64,000 bases of DNA from Mesorhizobium sp. WSM4904 (GTDB lineage Bacteria; Pseudomonadota; Alphaproteobacteria; Rhizobiales; Rhizobiaceae): assembly GCF_029674545.1 (NCBI RefSeq), contig NZ_CP121354.1:3605001-3669000 (forward strand). The letters are read 5' to 3'. Made by a program: the position numbers and the translations under genes. The notes beneath the pieces are model-generated. The model did not search any database. It saw only the letters and a list, made by a program, of their open reading frames with translations, and was not told the DNA's origin. This document shows, in pieces, positions 1-9,331 of the stretch (position 1 is its first letter; the number at the start of each line of letters is the position of its first letter).

Positions 1-1017
1 ATCAAGCGCGTCATCGCCTATTCGACCTGCTCGCAGCTCGGCTACATGTTCGTGGCGCTCGGCGTCGGCGCCTATGGCGCGGCGATCTTCCACCTGTTCA
101 CGCACGCTTTCTTCAAGGCGCTGCTCTTCCTCGGCTCGGGCTCGGTCATCCACGCCGTCTCCGACGAGCAGGACATGCGCAAGATGGGAGGCTTGAGGAC
201 GCTCATCCCGAAGACCTACTGGATGATGGTGATCGGCACGCTGGCGCTGACCGGCGTCGGCATCCCCGCGACGGTGATCGGCACCGCCGGCTTCTTCTCG
301 AAGGACGCCATCATCGCGACGTCCTTCGCCAGCCACAACGCGGTCGCGGGCTTCGCCTTCGTGCTGCTCGTGATCGCCGCCTGCTTCACCAGCTTCTATT
401 CCTGGCGGCTGATCTTCATGACCTTCCACGGCGAGCCGCGCGCCAGCCACGAGGTTATGCACCACGTCCATGAATCGCCGCCGGTGATGCTGGTGCCGCT
501 CTATGTTCTGGCCGCCGGCGCGCTGTTTGCCGGCATCATCTTCCACGGCGCCTTCATCGGCGAGGGCTATGCCGAATTCTGGAAGGCGTCGCTGTTCACT
601 CTGCCTGAGAACCAGATCCTGCACGAGATCCACGAACTGCCGCTGTGGGTGGAACTGGCGCCGTTCATCGCCATGCTGATCGGCCTGGCGGTCGCCTGGA
701 AGTTCTACATCAGTTCGCCGGAACTGCCGCGAAGCGTCGCCGCCAACCATCGCCTGCTCTACGGCTTCCTGCTCAACAAGTGGTACTTCGACGAACTCTA
801 CGACTTCCTGTTCGTGCGGCCGGCGAAGCGCCTCGGCCGGTTCCTGTGGAAGACCGGTGACGGCGCCATCATCGACGGGCTTGGTCCCGATGGCATCTCT
901 GCGCGCGTCGTCGACGTCACCAACCGCGTCGTCAAATTGCAGACCGGCTATCTCTACCACTATGCTTTCGCCATGCTGATCGGCGTGGCCGCTCTCGTCA
1001 CCTGGATGATGCTCTGA
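1..1017 (+). CDS. nuoL: NADH-quinone oxidoreductase subunit L, 3' part
   Basis: Membrane-arm subunit of respiratory complex I, a proton-pumping antiporter-like protein of the inner membrane. The reading frame is open from the first base ([16 protein letters not shown]), so the N-terminal half lies outside the window and 338 residues are visible. Seen: the conserved KRVIAYST stretch, [17 protein letters not shown] in the proton-channel core, [16 protein letters not shown], and the C-terminal [10 protein letters not shown] region typical of NuoL before the last helix. The stop shares one base with the nuoM start (TGATG), so the two are translationally coupled inside the nuo operon. Confidence 0.97.
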   Translation: MKRVIAYSTCSQLGYMFVALGVGAYGAAIFHLFTHAFFKALLFLGSGSVIHAVSDEQDMRKMGGLRTLIPKTYWMMVIGTLALTGVGIPATVIGTAGFFSKDAIIATSFASHNAVAGFAFVLLVIAACFTSFYSWRLIFMTFHGEPRASHEVMHHVHESPPVMLVPLYVLAAGALFAGIIFHGAFIGEGYAEFWKASLFTLPENQILHEIHELPLWVELAPFIAMLIGLAVAWKFYISSPELPRSVAANHRLLYGFLLNKWYFDELYDFLFVRPAKRLGRFLWKTGDGAIIDGLGPDGISARVVDVTNRVVKLQTGYLYHYAFAMLIGVAALVTWMML

Positions 1018-2522
1018 TGACCGACTGGCCAATCCTCTCGCTGGTCACCTTCCTGCCGCTGGTTGGTGTTCTGCTCATTCTGCCGATCAGCGACGACAGC
1101 GAAAACGCGCGGCGCAACATCCGCTCGATCGCCTTCATCACGACGGCATTCACCTTCGTGGTCTCGCTGTTCATCTGGAAGGGCTTCGACAATTCGCAGG
1201 CCGGCTTCCAATTCGTCGAGAAGCACGCCTGGCTGGATTCGGGCATCTCCTACCATATGGGCGTCGACGGCATCTCGATGCTGTTCGTCATCCTGACCAC
1301 CTTCCTGATGCCGCTTTCAATCCTCGCCTCCTGGGAGGCGATCGAGAAGCGGGTCAAGGCCTACATGATCGCCTTCCTGATCCTCGAGACGCTGATGATC
1401 GGCGTGTTCTGCGCGCTCGACATCGTGCTGTTCTATGTCTTCTTCGAGGGCGGCCTGATCCCGATGTTCATCATCATCGGCGTGTGGGGCGGAAAGCGGC
1501 GCGTCTACGCCTCGTTCAAGTTCTTCCTCTATACGCTCGCCGGCTCGGTGCTGATGCTGCTCGCCATCATGGCGATGTTCTTCCAATCCGGCACGACCGA
1601 CATCACCACACTCTTGACGCATAATTTCCCGGCCAACATGCAGACCTGGCTGTGGCTCGCCTTCTTCGCCTCCTTCGCGGTGAAGATGCCGATGTGGCCG
1701 GTGCATACCTGGCTGCCGGACGCGCATGTCGAGGCGCCGACCGCTGGCTCGGTCATCCTCGCCGCCATCCTCTTGAAGATGGGCGGATACGGCTTCCTGC
1801 GCTTCTCGCTGCCGATGTTCCCGCTGGCGTCGGAGACGTTCGCGCCGCTGATCTTCACGCTCTCCGTCGTCGCCATCATCTACACCTCGCTGGTGGCGCT
1901 GATGCAGGAGGACATGAAGAAGCTGATCGCCTATTCGTCGGTCGCCCATATGGGCTTTGTCACCATGGGCATCTTCGCGATGAACCAGGAGGGCGTGCAG
2001 GGCGCGATGTTCCAGATGCTCAGCCACGGCCTGGTCTCGGGCGCGCTGTTCCTGTGCGTCGGCGTCATCTACGACCGCATGCATACGCGCGAGATCGACG
2101 CTTATGGCGGTCTGGTCAACAACATGCCGAAATACGCCACCGTGTTCATGATCTTTACCATGGCCAATGTCGGCCTGCCTGGCACCAGCGGCTTCGTCGG
2201 CGAGTTCCTGACCATGCTCGGCGTGTTCCGGGTCAACACATGGGTGGCCTTCTTCGCCGCCACCGGCGTGATCCTGTCGGCCGCCTACGCGCTCTGGCTC
2301 TACCGCCGCGTGATCTTCGGCGCGCTGACCAAGGAAAGCCTGAAGAACCTGCTCGACCTGTCGCCGCGCGAGAAGGCGATCATCTACCCGCTGGTGGTGC
2401 TGGTCATCTTCTTCGGCGTCTATCCGGCGCCGGTGTTCGACGCCACGGCGCAGTCGGTCAAGGCGCTCGTCACCAACGTCACCGCATCCATCAATTCCGC
2501 GCAGACCGCGGCGGCGAACTGA
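1017..2522 (+). CDS. nuoM: NADH-quinone oxidoreductase subunit M
   Basis: Second antiporter-like membrane subunit of complex I (501 residues, normal family length). About 14 hydrophobic helices are visible, with the conserved [12 protein letters not shown] and [21 protein letters not shown] motifs and [15 protein letters not shown] in the core. It lies between nuoL and nuoN in the usual 3' order of the nuo operon, overlapping nuoL by one base and separated from nuoN by 13 bases. It takes part in proton translocation driven by quinone reduction. Confidence 0.98.
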   Translation: MTDWPILSLVTFLPLVGVLLILPISDDSENARRNIRSIAFITTAFTFVVSLFIWKGFDNSQAGFQFVEKHAWLDSGISYHMGVDGISMLFVILTTFLMPLSILASWEAIEKRVKAYMIAFLILETLMIGVFCALDIVLFYVFFEGGLIPMFIIIGVWGGKRRVYASFKFFLYTLAGSVLMLLAIMAMFFQSGTTDITTLLTHNFPANMQTWLWLAFFASFAVKMPMWPVHTWLPDAHVEAPTAGSVILAAILLKMGGYGFLRFSLPMFPLASETFAPLIFTLSVVAIIYTSLVALMQEDMKKLIAYSSVAHMGFVTMGIFAMNQEGVQGAMFQMLSHGLVSGALFLCVGVIYDRMHTREIDAYGGLVNNMPKYATVFMIFTMANVGLPGTSGFVGEFLTMLGVFRVNTWVAFFAATGVILSAAYALWLYRRVIFGALTKESLKNLLDLSPREKAIIYPLVVLVIFFGVYPAPVFDATAQSVKALVTNVTASINSAQTAAAN

Positions 2523-2535
2523 CTGGGGAAACACC

Positions 2536-3969
2536 ATGACGCCGGACCTTCTCTCCAGCCTTTCGCTCTCGACGCCGGAGCTGATCCTCGCCATCGGCGC
2601 GCTGGCGCTTTTGATGGTGGGCGCCTATTCGCGCTCCAACAACACGATGACGGTGACCGGGCTTGCGGTCGTGGTGCTGGTCGTCGCCGGCCTGTGGCTG
2701 GCCTTCTCCGGCGAGGGATCTGCCTATGGCAGCGCCTTCGTCCAGGATTCCTTCGGCCGCTTCATGAAAATGCTGGCGCTGATCGGCTCGGCGGTGACGC
2801 TCGTCATGTCGATGCGCTTCGCCAGGCAGGAGCATTTCGACAAGTTCGAATATCCGGTGCTGATCGTGCTCTGCACGCTCGGCATGATGCTGATGATCTC
2901 GGCCAACGGCATGATCGGGCTCTATCTCGGCCTCGAGCTGCAGTCGCTGGCGATCTATGTGCTGGCGGCGATCAATCGCGACAATCTCCGCTCGACCGAA
3001 GCGGGCCTCAAATACTTCGTCCTCGGCGCGCTGTCGTCCGGCATGCTGCTCTACGGCATCAGCCTCGTCTACGGCTATACCGGCAACACCGGCTTCCACG
3101 AGATCGCGACAGCGCTGGGCGGCGGCGAGCGGCAGCTAGGCCTCGTCTTCGGCCTGGTCTTCGTGCTCGCCGGCCTCGCCTTCAAGATCTCCGCCGTGCC
3201 CTTCCACATGTGGACGCCGGACGTCTATGAGGGTGCGCCGACCCCGATCACCGCTTTCCTCGCCGCCGCGCCGAAGATGGCGGCGATGGCGCTGATCGTG
3301 CGCGTCACCATGGGCGCCTTCAAGCCGATCGCCGCCGACTGGCAGCAGATCGTCGTCTTCATCTCGATCGCCTCGATGGCGCTCGGCGCCTTCGCCGCGA
3401 TCGGCCAGACCAACATCAAGCGGCTGATGGCCTATTCCTCGATCGGCCATATGGGCTACGCGCTGGTCGGCCTTGCCGCCAACAGCCAGGCCGGCGTGCG
3501 CGGCGTCGTCATCTACATGCTGATCTATCTGGTGATGACACTCGGCACCTTCGCCTTCATCCTCGCCATGCGGCGCAAGGAGGGCAATGTCGAGCAGATC
3601 GGCGATCTCGCCGGCCTTGCCTCGACCAACCCGATCATGTCCACCATTCTCACCATCCTGATGTTCTCGCTGGCCGGCATTCCGCCGCTCGCCGGGTTCT
3701 GGGGGAAGTGGTACGTGTTCCTCGCTGCCATCAACGCGCATCTCTACGCGCTGGCGATCATCGGCGTGCTGGCCTCTGTGGTGGGTGCCTATTATTACCT
3801 GCGCATCATCAAGATCATGTGGTTCGATGAGCCTGTCGGCGGCTTCGTGCCGATGGCCAGCGAATTGCGCCTCGTGCTCGGCGTCAGCGGCGCCTTCGTG
3901 CTGTTCTACGTGCTGATCGGCGGGCCGATCGGCAGCTATGCCGAAGCCGCCGCCAAGACCTTCTTCTGA
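2536..3969 (+). CDS. nuoN: NADH-quinone oxidoreductase subunit N
   Basis: Third antiporter-like membrane subunit of complex I (477 residues). Recognisable stretches are [37 protein letters not shown] and [19 protein letters not shown], with helices through the whole length. A purine-rich GGGGAAA sits 5-11 bases before the ATG. It is the last nuo gene; birA follows after four bases, so the biotin ligase is probably transcribed with the operon. Confidence 0.98.
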   Translation: MTPDLLSSLSLSTPELILAIGALALLMVGAYSRSNNTMTVTGLAVVVLVVAGLWLAFSGEGSAYGSAFVQDSFGRFMKMLALIGSAVTLVMSMRFARQEHFDKFEYPVLIVLCTLGMMLMISANGMIGLYLGLELQSLAIYVLAAINRDNLRSTEAGLKYFVLGALSSGMLLYGISLVYGYTGNTGFHEIATALGGGERQLGLVFGLVFVLAGLAFKISAVPFHMWTPDVYEGAPTPITAFLAAAPKMAAMALIVRVTMGAFKPIAADWQQIVVFISIASMALGAFAAIGQTNIKRLMAYSSIGHMGYALVGLAANSQAGVRGVVIYMLIYLVMTLGTFAFILAMRRKEGNVEQIGDLAGLASTNPIMSTILTILMFSLAGIPPLAGFWGKWYVFLAAINAHLYALAIIGVLASVVGAYYYLRIIKIMWFDEPVGGFVPMASELRLVLGVSGAFVLFYVLIGGPIGSYAEAAAKTFF

Positions 3970-3973
3970 CAGG

Positions 3974-4795
3974 ATGGCATTTCGGCTGGCTCCAACCGCG
4001 GCGTCGGAGGGGTTCCGGCTCGAGGCCCATGACAGTGTCGGCTCGACCAACGCGCTGGCGCTGGAGCATGCGCGCGCCGGCGATCCCGGCAAGCTATGGG
4101 TGGTCTCGAAGAAGCAGGAAAGCGGACGCGGCCGGCGCGGCCGCGCCTGGGCGACGCCCGAAGGCAACCTGGCGGCAACATTGCTCCTGGTTCCGGGCGG
4201 CGAGCTCAAGCTTGCCGCGACGCTCGGCTTCGTCGCGGGGCTTGCCCTGGCGGACGCGCTCGATGCCATCGTCCCGCGAGGCCGGATCGCCGTCGGCCTC
4301 GATGGTGCCAGCGAAGGGCGCAACCGCTTCGAGCTGAAATGGCCGAACGACGTGCTCGCCTCCGGCGCCAAGCTCGCCGGCATCCTGCTGGAATCGGCGA
4401 TGCTCGAAGGCGGCCGCTTTGCGGTAGCCGTCGGCATCGGCGTCAATGTCGTGGCGTATCCGGAGGATTTGCCTTATCCGGCGACGTCGCTGCAGGCGCT
4501 GGGCGCCAATTGCGACGCCGAGATGCTGTTCCTGGCGCTTTCGGACGCCTGGAGCGAGAATTTCAAATTGTGGGACGACGGGCGCGGCCTCGCCGCGATC
4601 AGGAAGCGCTGGCTGGCGCGCGCCGCCGGGCTCGGCGGCGAGGTTGCCGTCAGAATTGACGGCAATGTGGTGCGCGGCGTCTTCGAGACCATTGACGAGG
4701 ACTGCCGTTTCGTGATCCGCGACGATGACGGATCTGTTCTGACGATCGCGGCCGGCGACGTACATTTCGGCGCGGTCGCCTCGGCGCGGGTGTAG
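3974..4795 (+). CDS. birA: biotin--[acetyl-CoA-carboxylase] ligase
   Basis: Biotin protein ligase that forms biotinyl-5'-AMP and transfers biotin to carboxylase carrier domains in the cytoplasm. The 273-residue protein has the GRGRRGRAWATPEGN biotin/AMP-binding loop, KWPNDV and a small C-terminal beta domain. It lacks an N-terminal helix-turn-helix, so it is a monofunctional class I enzyme, not a repressor. I chose the ATG at 3974 just after the nuoN stop. An upstream in-frame ATG at 3938 lies inside nuoN and would add a proline-rich tail unlike the family. A birA gene directly after nuoN is common in Hyphomicrobiales. Confidence 0.93.
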   Translation: MAFRLAPTAASEGFRLEAHDSVGSTNALALEHARAGDPGKLWVVSKKQESGRGRRGRAWATPEGNLAATLLLVPGGELKLAATLGFVAGLALADALDAIVPRGRIAVGLDGASEGRNRFELKWPNDVLASGAKLAGILLESAMLEGGRFAVAVGIGVNVVAYPEDLPYPATSLQALGANCDAEMLFLALSDAWSENFKLWDDGRGLAAIRKRWLARAAGLGGEVAVRIDGNVVRGVFETIDEDCRFVIRDDDGSVLTIAAGDVHFGAVASARV

Positions 4796-4889
4796 TTTTG
4801 TTTTGCGCAATTTCGGACGGAAAATCGTGACACACTTTTCCTGGAATTGCGCTAACGGCTTGGCTTGAGCGGCCAGGAAGGAAAGATGC

Positions 4890-6560
4890 ATGGCGAATAG
4901 AGAAAACGCCGAACTCGTGTTTGCGCCGCTTGGCGGTGTCGGCGAGATCGGCATGAACTTCGCCCTTTATGGCTACGGGCCGGCCGACGCGCGTGAGTGG
5001 ATCGTCGTTGATGTCGGCGTCACCTTTCCCGATACCGCGCATCCGGGTGTCGATCTCATCCTGCCCGACACGCGCTTCATCGAGGAGAATCTCGACGGCC
5101 TGCGCGGCATCGTCATCACGCATGCGCATGAGGACCACTACGGCGCGCTGCTCGACATCTGGCCGAAGCTCAAGGTCCCGGTCTGGATGACGCCCTTCAC
5201 CGCCGGCCTTCTCGAGGCCAAGCGGCAGGGCGAGCAGAATGCGCCAAAAATCCCAGCGACCGTCTACCGGGCTGGCGAGAAGTTCACGATAGGGCCGTTC
5301 GAGATCGAGGCCATTCCGGTGGCGCACTCGATCCCCGAGCCGATGTCGCTGGCGATCACCACACCGGCCGGCACGGTGATCCACACCGGCGACTGGAAGA
5401 TCGACCCGGCGCCGACGATCGGCCCGAAGACCGACGAGGCGCGCTTCCGCGCCTATGGCGACAAGGGTGTGCTGGCGCTGATTTGCGATTCCACCAATGC
5501 GCTGAGGGAAGGGGAGTCGCCGTCGGAAGTGGCGGTCGGCGAGGGCCTCAAGGGCGTCATAGAGAAGGCCAAGGGCCGCGTCGCGGTCACCACCTTTTCC
5601 TCCAATGTCGGGCGCATCATCTCGATCGCCAGGGCGGCGCGCGATACCGGCCGGCAATGCCTGGTGCTCGGCCGCTCGCTGAAGCGCGTCATCGATGTCG
5701 CGACCGAGCTCGGCTACATGGACGGCCTGCCGGAATTCATTGCCGAGGAGGATTACGGCTACATCCCGCGCGAGAACCTGGTGATCATCTGCACAGGCAG
5801 CCAGGGCGAGCCGCTGGCGGCGCTGGCAAAGCTGTCGCGCGACGAAATGAAGTCGGTGGCGCTGACGGCCGGCGACACGGTGGTGTTTTCCTCGCGGACC
5901 ATTCCCGGCAACGAGAAGGGGATCCTCGAGATCAAGAACCGGCTGATCGACCTCGGCATGAAGATCGTCGAAGACGGCGATGCGCTGGTGCACGTCTCCG
6001 GCCACCCGCGCCGCAGCGAATTGCGCAAGATGTATGAATGGGTGCGGCCGCAGATCGGTGTGCCGGTGCATGGCGAGGCGGCGCATCTGGTCGCGCAGGG
6101 CTCGTTGATGTCGATGTCGGGCATCGGCCAGGTGGCACAGGTGCGCGACGGCGATATGCTGAGGCTCTGGCCCGGTCCCGCCACGATCATCGACCAGGTG
6201 CCGTTCGGCCGCCTCTACAAGGATGGGCTCTTGATCGGCTCCGACCAGGCGATGGGCATACGCGACCGGCGCAAGCTGTCCTATGCCGGCCACGTCGCGG
6301 TCAATGTCGTGCTCGACGAGAAATACGAGCTCGCGGGCGATCCGGACCTTGTGGCGATCGGCGTCGCCGAGGCCGATGCCAGCGGCGAGACGCTGGAGGA
6401 CCTGATGCTCGATGCGGCAATCGGCGCGGTGGACTCCATCCCCCGCCAGCGCCGAAAAGACCTCGATCTTGTGCAGGAAGCGGTACGCCGCGCCGTACGC
6501 GGCGCCGCCAACGAAGCCTGGGGCAAGAAGCCGCTGGTGACGGTATTCGTCACGCGGTGA
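4890..6560 (+). CDS. rnj: ribonuclease J
   Basis: Metallo-beta-lactamase/beta-CASP ribonuclease (556 residues) with 5'-3' exonuclease and endonuclease activity, used in rRNA and mRNA maturation in bacteria with RNase J. The metal motif HAHEDH is at residues 78-83 and HTGDWKID follows in the second metal region. The beta-CASP part has STNAL, FSSNVGR and SGHPRRSEL. The start is supported by an AGGAAGGAAAG ribosome site about five bases upstream. The 94-base gap from birA is AT-richer than the genes and may hold a promoter. An antisense frame of 649 codons over the gene is a codon-composition shadow. Confidence 0.96.
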   Translation: MANRENAELVFAPLGGVGEIGMNFALYGYGPADAREWIVVDVGVTFPDTAHPGVDLILPDTRFIEENLDGLRGIVITHAHEDHYGALLDIWPKLKVPVWMTPFTAGLLEAKRQGEQNAPKIPATVYRAGEKFTIGPFEIEAIPVAHSIPEPMSLAITTPAGTVIHTGDWKIDPAPTIGPKTDEARFRAYGDKGVLALICDSTNALREGESPSEVAVGEGLKGVIEKAKGRVAVTTFSSNVGRIISIARAARDTGRQCLVLGRSLKRVIDVATELGYMDGLPEFIAEEDYGYIPRENLVIICTGSQGEPLAALAKLSRDEMKSVALTAGDTVVFSSRTIPGNEKGILEIKNRLIDLGMKIVEDGDALVHVSGHPRRSELRKMYEWVRPQIGVPVHGEAAHLVAQGSLMSMSGIGQVAQVRDGDMLRLWPGPATIIDQVPFGRLYKDGLLIGSDQAMGIRDRRKLSYAGHVAVNVVLDEKYELAGDPDLVAIGVAEADASGETLEDLMLDAAIGAVDSIPRQRRKDLDLVQEAVRRAVRGAANEAWGKKPLVTVFVTR

Positions 6561-6564
6561 CGAA

Positions 6565-6658
6565 TAAGGGAATAGGGGAGTAGGGCAGTAGGGAAGCACG
6601 AGTTTTCTTCAGTCTTGTTTTTCCCTACTCCCTTACTGCCCTACTCCCTTACTTCCCT
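6565..6658. repeat. imperfect inverted repeat of AGTAGGG units between rnj and mce
   Basis: The left arm (about 6565-6596) and right arm (about 6621-6658) are inverted copies built from GTAGGG/CCCTAC-type units, sharing the core GGGAGTAGGGCAGTA. They surround an AT-rich loop. As RNA this would fold into a long hairpin after rnj and may terminate or protect the rnj transcript. Immediately downstream a short hairpin (6659-6664 with 6668-6673) places the GGAG before the mce start in its loop and stem. Confidence 0.7.
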
Positions 6659-6673
6659 AAAGCGGAGCGCTTT

Positions 6674-7078
6674 ATGCTCGGACGCCTGAACCATGTCGCG
6701 CTTGCCGTGCCGGACCTGACCGCGGCGGCAGCCGCGTATCGCGATAGGCTGGGCGCCAGGCTCAGCGAACCGCAGGCGTTGCCGGAGCATGGCGTGACGG
6801 TGGTGTTCGTCGATGTCGGCAACACCAAGATAGAGTTGCTCGAGCCGCTGGGCGATGCTTCGCCCATTGCCGCATTCCTGGAGAAGAATCCTTCGGGCGG
6901 CATGCATCACGTCTGCTACGAGGTGGACGACATCCTCGCCGCGCGCGATCATCTCAAGGCGAGCGGCGCGCGTGTGCTCGGCGACGGCAATCCCAAGACC
7001 GGCGCCCATGGCAAGCCGGTGCTGTTCCTGCATCCCAAGGACTTCTTCGGCACGCTGGTCGAACTGGAGCAGGCATGA
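6674..7078 (+). CDS. mce: methylmalonyl-CoA epimerase
   Basis: Vicinal-oxygen-chelate enzyme (134 residues) that interconverts (2R)- and (2S)-methylmalonyl-CoA in propionyl-CoA catabolism. Two glyoxalase-like beta-alpha-beta-beta-beta repeats are visible: LNHVALAVPDLTAAAAAYRD at the N-terminus with the first metal histidine, and GGMHHVCYEVDD with the second, plus the late VLFLHPKDFFGTLVELEQ with the glutamate ligand. Length and motifs match the family closely. It overlaps the next gene by four bases (ATGA), so the two are coupled. Confidence 0.95.
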   Translation: MLGRLNHVALAVPDLTAAAAAYRDRLGARLSEPQALPEHGVTVVFVDVGNTKIELLEPLGDASPIAAFLEKNPSGGMHHVCYEVDDILAARDHLKASGARVLGDGNPKTGAHGKPVLFLHPKDFFGTLVELEQA

Positions 7079-7359
7079 ACTGGATTTCGTTTGTCGCGTT
7101 GTTCTTCGTCACCTGGTGGCTGGTGCTGTTTGCGGTGCTGCCGTTCAGCCTGCGCACGCAGGACGAGGACCATGATGTCACGCTCGGCACCGTTTCGAGC
7201 GCGCCGCGCGGGCCTCATATGCTGCGCGCGGCGATCCGAACGACGATCGTCACGGCGATCGTCCTCGGCATTTTCTACGGCCTGACGAGAGGACTGGGCC
7301 TGAGCCTCGACGATATCCCGCACATCGTGCCGGACTTTAGTCATACTGCCGGCCGCTAA
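7075..7359 (+). CDS. DUF1467 family small membrane protein
   Basis: A 94-residue protein with two predicted transmembrane helices (about residues 5-26 and 51-72) joined by a polar loop containing LPFSLRTQDE and a conserved-looking GPHMLRAA. This pattern is that of the DUF1467 family, which in Alphaproteobacteria usually sits between mce and proS. No biochemical function is established. Translation is probably coupled to mce through the ATGA overlap. A strong palindrome 50 bases downstream may end the transcript. Confidence 0.85.
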   Translation: MNWISFVALFFVTWWLVLFAVLPFSLRTQDEDHDVTLGTVSSAPRGPHMLRAAIRTTIVTAIVLGIFYGLTRGLGLSLDDIPHIVPDFSHTAGR

Positions 7360-7410
7360 AGTCCTATTCAGTTTCCGCAAGTATTGATCAGCCGACACGC
7401 GCTTTGGTTG

Positions 7411-7435
7411 AAATCGGAAGCCGGCTTCCGATTTT
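7411..7435. terminator. perfect 24-base palindrome, probable terminator of mce-DUF1467
   Basis: Positions 7411-7422 and 7423-7434 are exact reverse complements, and a T run follows (ATTTT). With a four-base CCGG loop this gives a ten-pair hairpin with the T tract on the plus strand and A's on the other side, so it could act on both strands. It sits 51 bases after the DUF1467 stop. Confidence 0.6.
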
Positions 7436-7494
7436 GGCGGCTAGCTGTGAGTAATGCTGTTTGGCAGGTCGCGCTGCTAAGCAGATGATTGCAC

Positions 7495-7523
7495 AAAAAA
7501 AATGCAAGGCACGAGGCCTTGCA
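7495..7523 (-). terminator. intrinsic terminator on the minus strand
   Basis: Perfect eight-pair stem, TGCAAGGC at 7503-7510 with GCCTTGCA at 7516-7523, and a five-base loop. Read on the minus strand the stem is followed directly by eight T's (plus-strand A's at 7495-7502). On the plus strand only ATTT follows, so minus is the functional direction. No minus-strand protein gene precedes it. Confidence 0.8.
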
Positions 7524-7645
7524 ATTTAAACGCGTCCGATCTGTTTCCGGTGTCCGGCGGCAGCGAGTTACCGCGCCTAGATCGCATCCTCCCAAGACTT
7601 TGACCGCGTAGGAGAGCAGATTTTTCTCCGCCCTCTCGGTTATCG
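7495..7645 (-). ncRNA. candidate small RNA on the minus strand
   Basis: On the minus strand a promoter-like pair, CGTGAC and CTAGTG (about 7675-7680 and 7651-7656) spaced by 18, lies about 120 bases ahead of a textbook intrinsic terminator ending at 7495. The implied transcript is about 150 nt. A GGGAGG followed by ATG lies inside it, giving a 36-codon frame that runs through the terminator stem and so is unlikely to be a protein. I do not recognise the RNA family; 6S-like RNAs have this length, but I could not fold it into a 6S shape by eye. Confidence 0.4.
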
Positions 7646-7787
7646 GCGCACACTAGACCAAGGCAGGTGAAAATGTCACGAAGAATTTTGCCTCCAAACG
7701 GGCAATATCGTGCTGCACTGCACAATAGTGCGGCAGGGCTTGCTTGTGAATCGATCAAATTGAAGGAATCGGCATTTTGCGGCCTAA

Positions 7788-7860
7788 AGCGCGTCGCGGC
7801 GGGACAGATTCAGGCGACGCGCTCCCAAAACCGCTGCGCACTTTTGGGCGACATGCATTA
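7788..7860. repeat. two-part intergenic repeat, copy 1
   Basis: Two adjoining inverted repeats: AGCGCGTCGC (7788-7797) with GCGACGCGCT (7814-7823), then CCCAAAA (7824-7830) with TTTTGGG (7842-7848), ending in GACATGCATTA. The same modules recur at 14144-14193 (second part only) and 32163-32267 (both parts), always between genes. This marks a dispersed palindromic repeat family of unknown role. Confidence 0.8.
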
Positions 7861-8005
7861 AGCAGCCTTTTTTGGTCAGGTGCAGAAGGCCCAACACTTT
7901 GGAGCGCTCGGGTTTCCATTCCGTCATGAAATGGCTATGAAGCCCGGGCAAGCAGCCTCGGTTGCACCGATTCCGGCGCCGCCATCCTCACTTACGGACC
8001 ATTCC

Positions 8006-9331
8006 ATGCGTTTGTCGCGCTATTTCCTGCCCATTCTGAAAGAAAATCCTCGCGAGGCCGAGATCGTCTCGCATCGGCTGATGCTGCGCGCCGGCATGAT
8101 CCGCCAGCAAGGGCAGGGCAGCTTCTCCTGGCTGCCGCTCGGCAAGCGCGTGCTTGACAAGGTCTGCCAGATCATCCGCGAGGAGCAGAACCGGGCGGGC
8201 GCGCTGGAGATCCTGATGCCGACCATCCAGTCGGCGGACCTCTGGCGTGAGAGCGGCCGTTACAACGACTACGGCAAGGAGATGCTGCGCATCAAGGATC
8301 GCCAGGACCGCGACATGCTCTACGGTCCGACCAACGAGGAAATGGTCACCGAGATCTTCCGCGCCTACGTCAAGTCCTACAAGGACCTGCCGCTCAATCT
8401 CTACCACATCCAGTGGAAGTTCCGCGACGAGGTGCGTCCCCGCTTCGGCGTCATGCGCAGCAGAGAGTTCCTGATGAAGGATGCCTACTCCTTCGATCTC
8501 GATTTCGAAGGCGCGAGGGCCGCATACAACCGCATGTTCGTGTCCTACCTCAGGACGTTCACGCGCATGGGACTGCAGGCCATTCCGATGCGCGCCGACA
8601 CCGGCCCGATCGGCGGCGACCTCAGCCACGAGTTCATCATCCTGGCCGAGACTGGCGAGAGCCAAGTGTTCTGCGACCGCGCCTATCTATCGCTCGACGT
8701 GCCCGGCGCGGACACGAACTTTTCCAACGATGCCGAGATCGACGGCATCGTGAAGAAATGGACGACGCCTTACGCCGCCACCGACGAGATGCATGACGAA
8801 GCCGCCTGGGCGAACGTCCCCGATGGCGACAGGCTCTCGGCGCGCGGCATCGAGGTCGGCCATATCTTCCATTTCGGCGAGAAATATTCGAAGCCGATGG
8901 GCGCCAAAGTGACCGGGCCTGACGGCAAGGACCATTTCGCCTCGGGCGGCTCCTATGGCATCGGCCCGTCGCGACTGGTCGCGGCGATCATCGAGGCCAG
9001 CCATGACGAGAACGGCATCGTCTGGCCGGAAGCGGTGGCGCCGTTCGATATCGGCCTGATCAACATGAAGGTGGGCGACGCCGAGTGCGATCGCGTCTGC
9101 GACGAGCTTTACTCGGCGCTGAGTGCTGCCGGCAAGGACGTGCTCTATGACGACACCGAACAGCGGCCCGGCGGCAAGTTCGCCACCGCGGACCTGATCG
9201 GCCTTCCCTGGCAGGTGATCGTCGGCCCGCGCGGCGTGGCCGCCGGCGAAGTCGAGATCAAGAACCGCCGGAGCGGCGAGCGCGAAACGCTGCCGATCGC
9301 GGAAGCCAAGAAGCGCCTGGGTATCGCCTGA
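8006..9331 (+). CDS. proS: proline--tRNA ligase, short form
   Basis: Class II aminoacyl-tRNA synthetase that charges tRNA-Pro. The 441-residue protein is the compact alphaproteobacterial type and lacks the editing insertion present in the roughly 570-residue E. coli enzyme. Seen: motif 2 region [19 protein letters not shown], the substrate-site GGDLSHEF, motif 3 [16 protein letters not shown], and a C-terminal anticodon-binding domain with [19 protein letters not shown] chose ATG 8006 (MRLSRYFLP), where homologues start; the frame is open back to 7880 but those 42 codons look non-coding. The stop overlaps the lolC/E start by one base. Confidence 0.95.
   Translation: MRLSRYFLPILKENPREAEIVSHRLMLRAGMIRQQGQGSFSWLPLGKRVLDKVCQIIREEQNRAGALEILMPTIQSADLWRESGRYNDYGKEMLRIKDRQDRDMLYGPTNEEMVTEIFRAYVKSYKDLPLNLYHIQWKFRDEVRPRFGVMRSREFLMKDAYSFDLDFEGARAAYNRMFVSYLRTFTRMGLQAIPMRADTGPIGGDLSHEFIILAETGESQVFCDRAYLSLDVPGADTNFSNDAEIDGIVKKWTTPYAATDEMHDEAAWANVPDGDRLSARGIEVGHIFHFGEKYSKPMGAKVTGPDGKDHFASGGSYGIGPSRLVAAIIEASHDENGIVWPEAVAPFDIGLINMKVGDAECDRVCDELYSALSAAGKDVLYDDTEQRPGGKFATADLIGLPWQVIVGPRGVAAGEVEIKNRRSGERETLPIAEAKKRLGIA

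Larger units (their letters stand above)
7360..8005. other. 646-base gene-poor spacer upstream of proS
   Basis: No convincing protein gene on either strand. The spacer holds a perfect 24-base palindrome near the left end, a minus-strand intrinsic terminator with a possible small RNA gene, and a copy of the two-part intergenic repeat family near the right end, all listed separately. A reading frame running into proS from 7880 is rejected as an N-terminal extension because ProRS homologues begin at the later ATG. Confidence 0.7.

Noticed and set aside
4650..6599. 649-codon open frame antisense to rnj
   Set aside because: It mirrors the high-GC third-position pattern of RNase J, gives a low-complexity Arg/His/Asp-rich product and has no ribosome site or family motif.
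7477..7758. 93-codon minus-strand frame over the small-RNA candidate
   Set aside because: It reads through the terminator stem and T tract and shows no family pattern.
7880..8005. 42-codon N-terminal extension of proS
   Set aside because: Homologues begin MRLSRYFLP; the extension runs close behind a dispersed repeat and has no family similarity.
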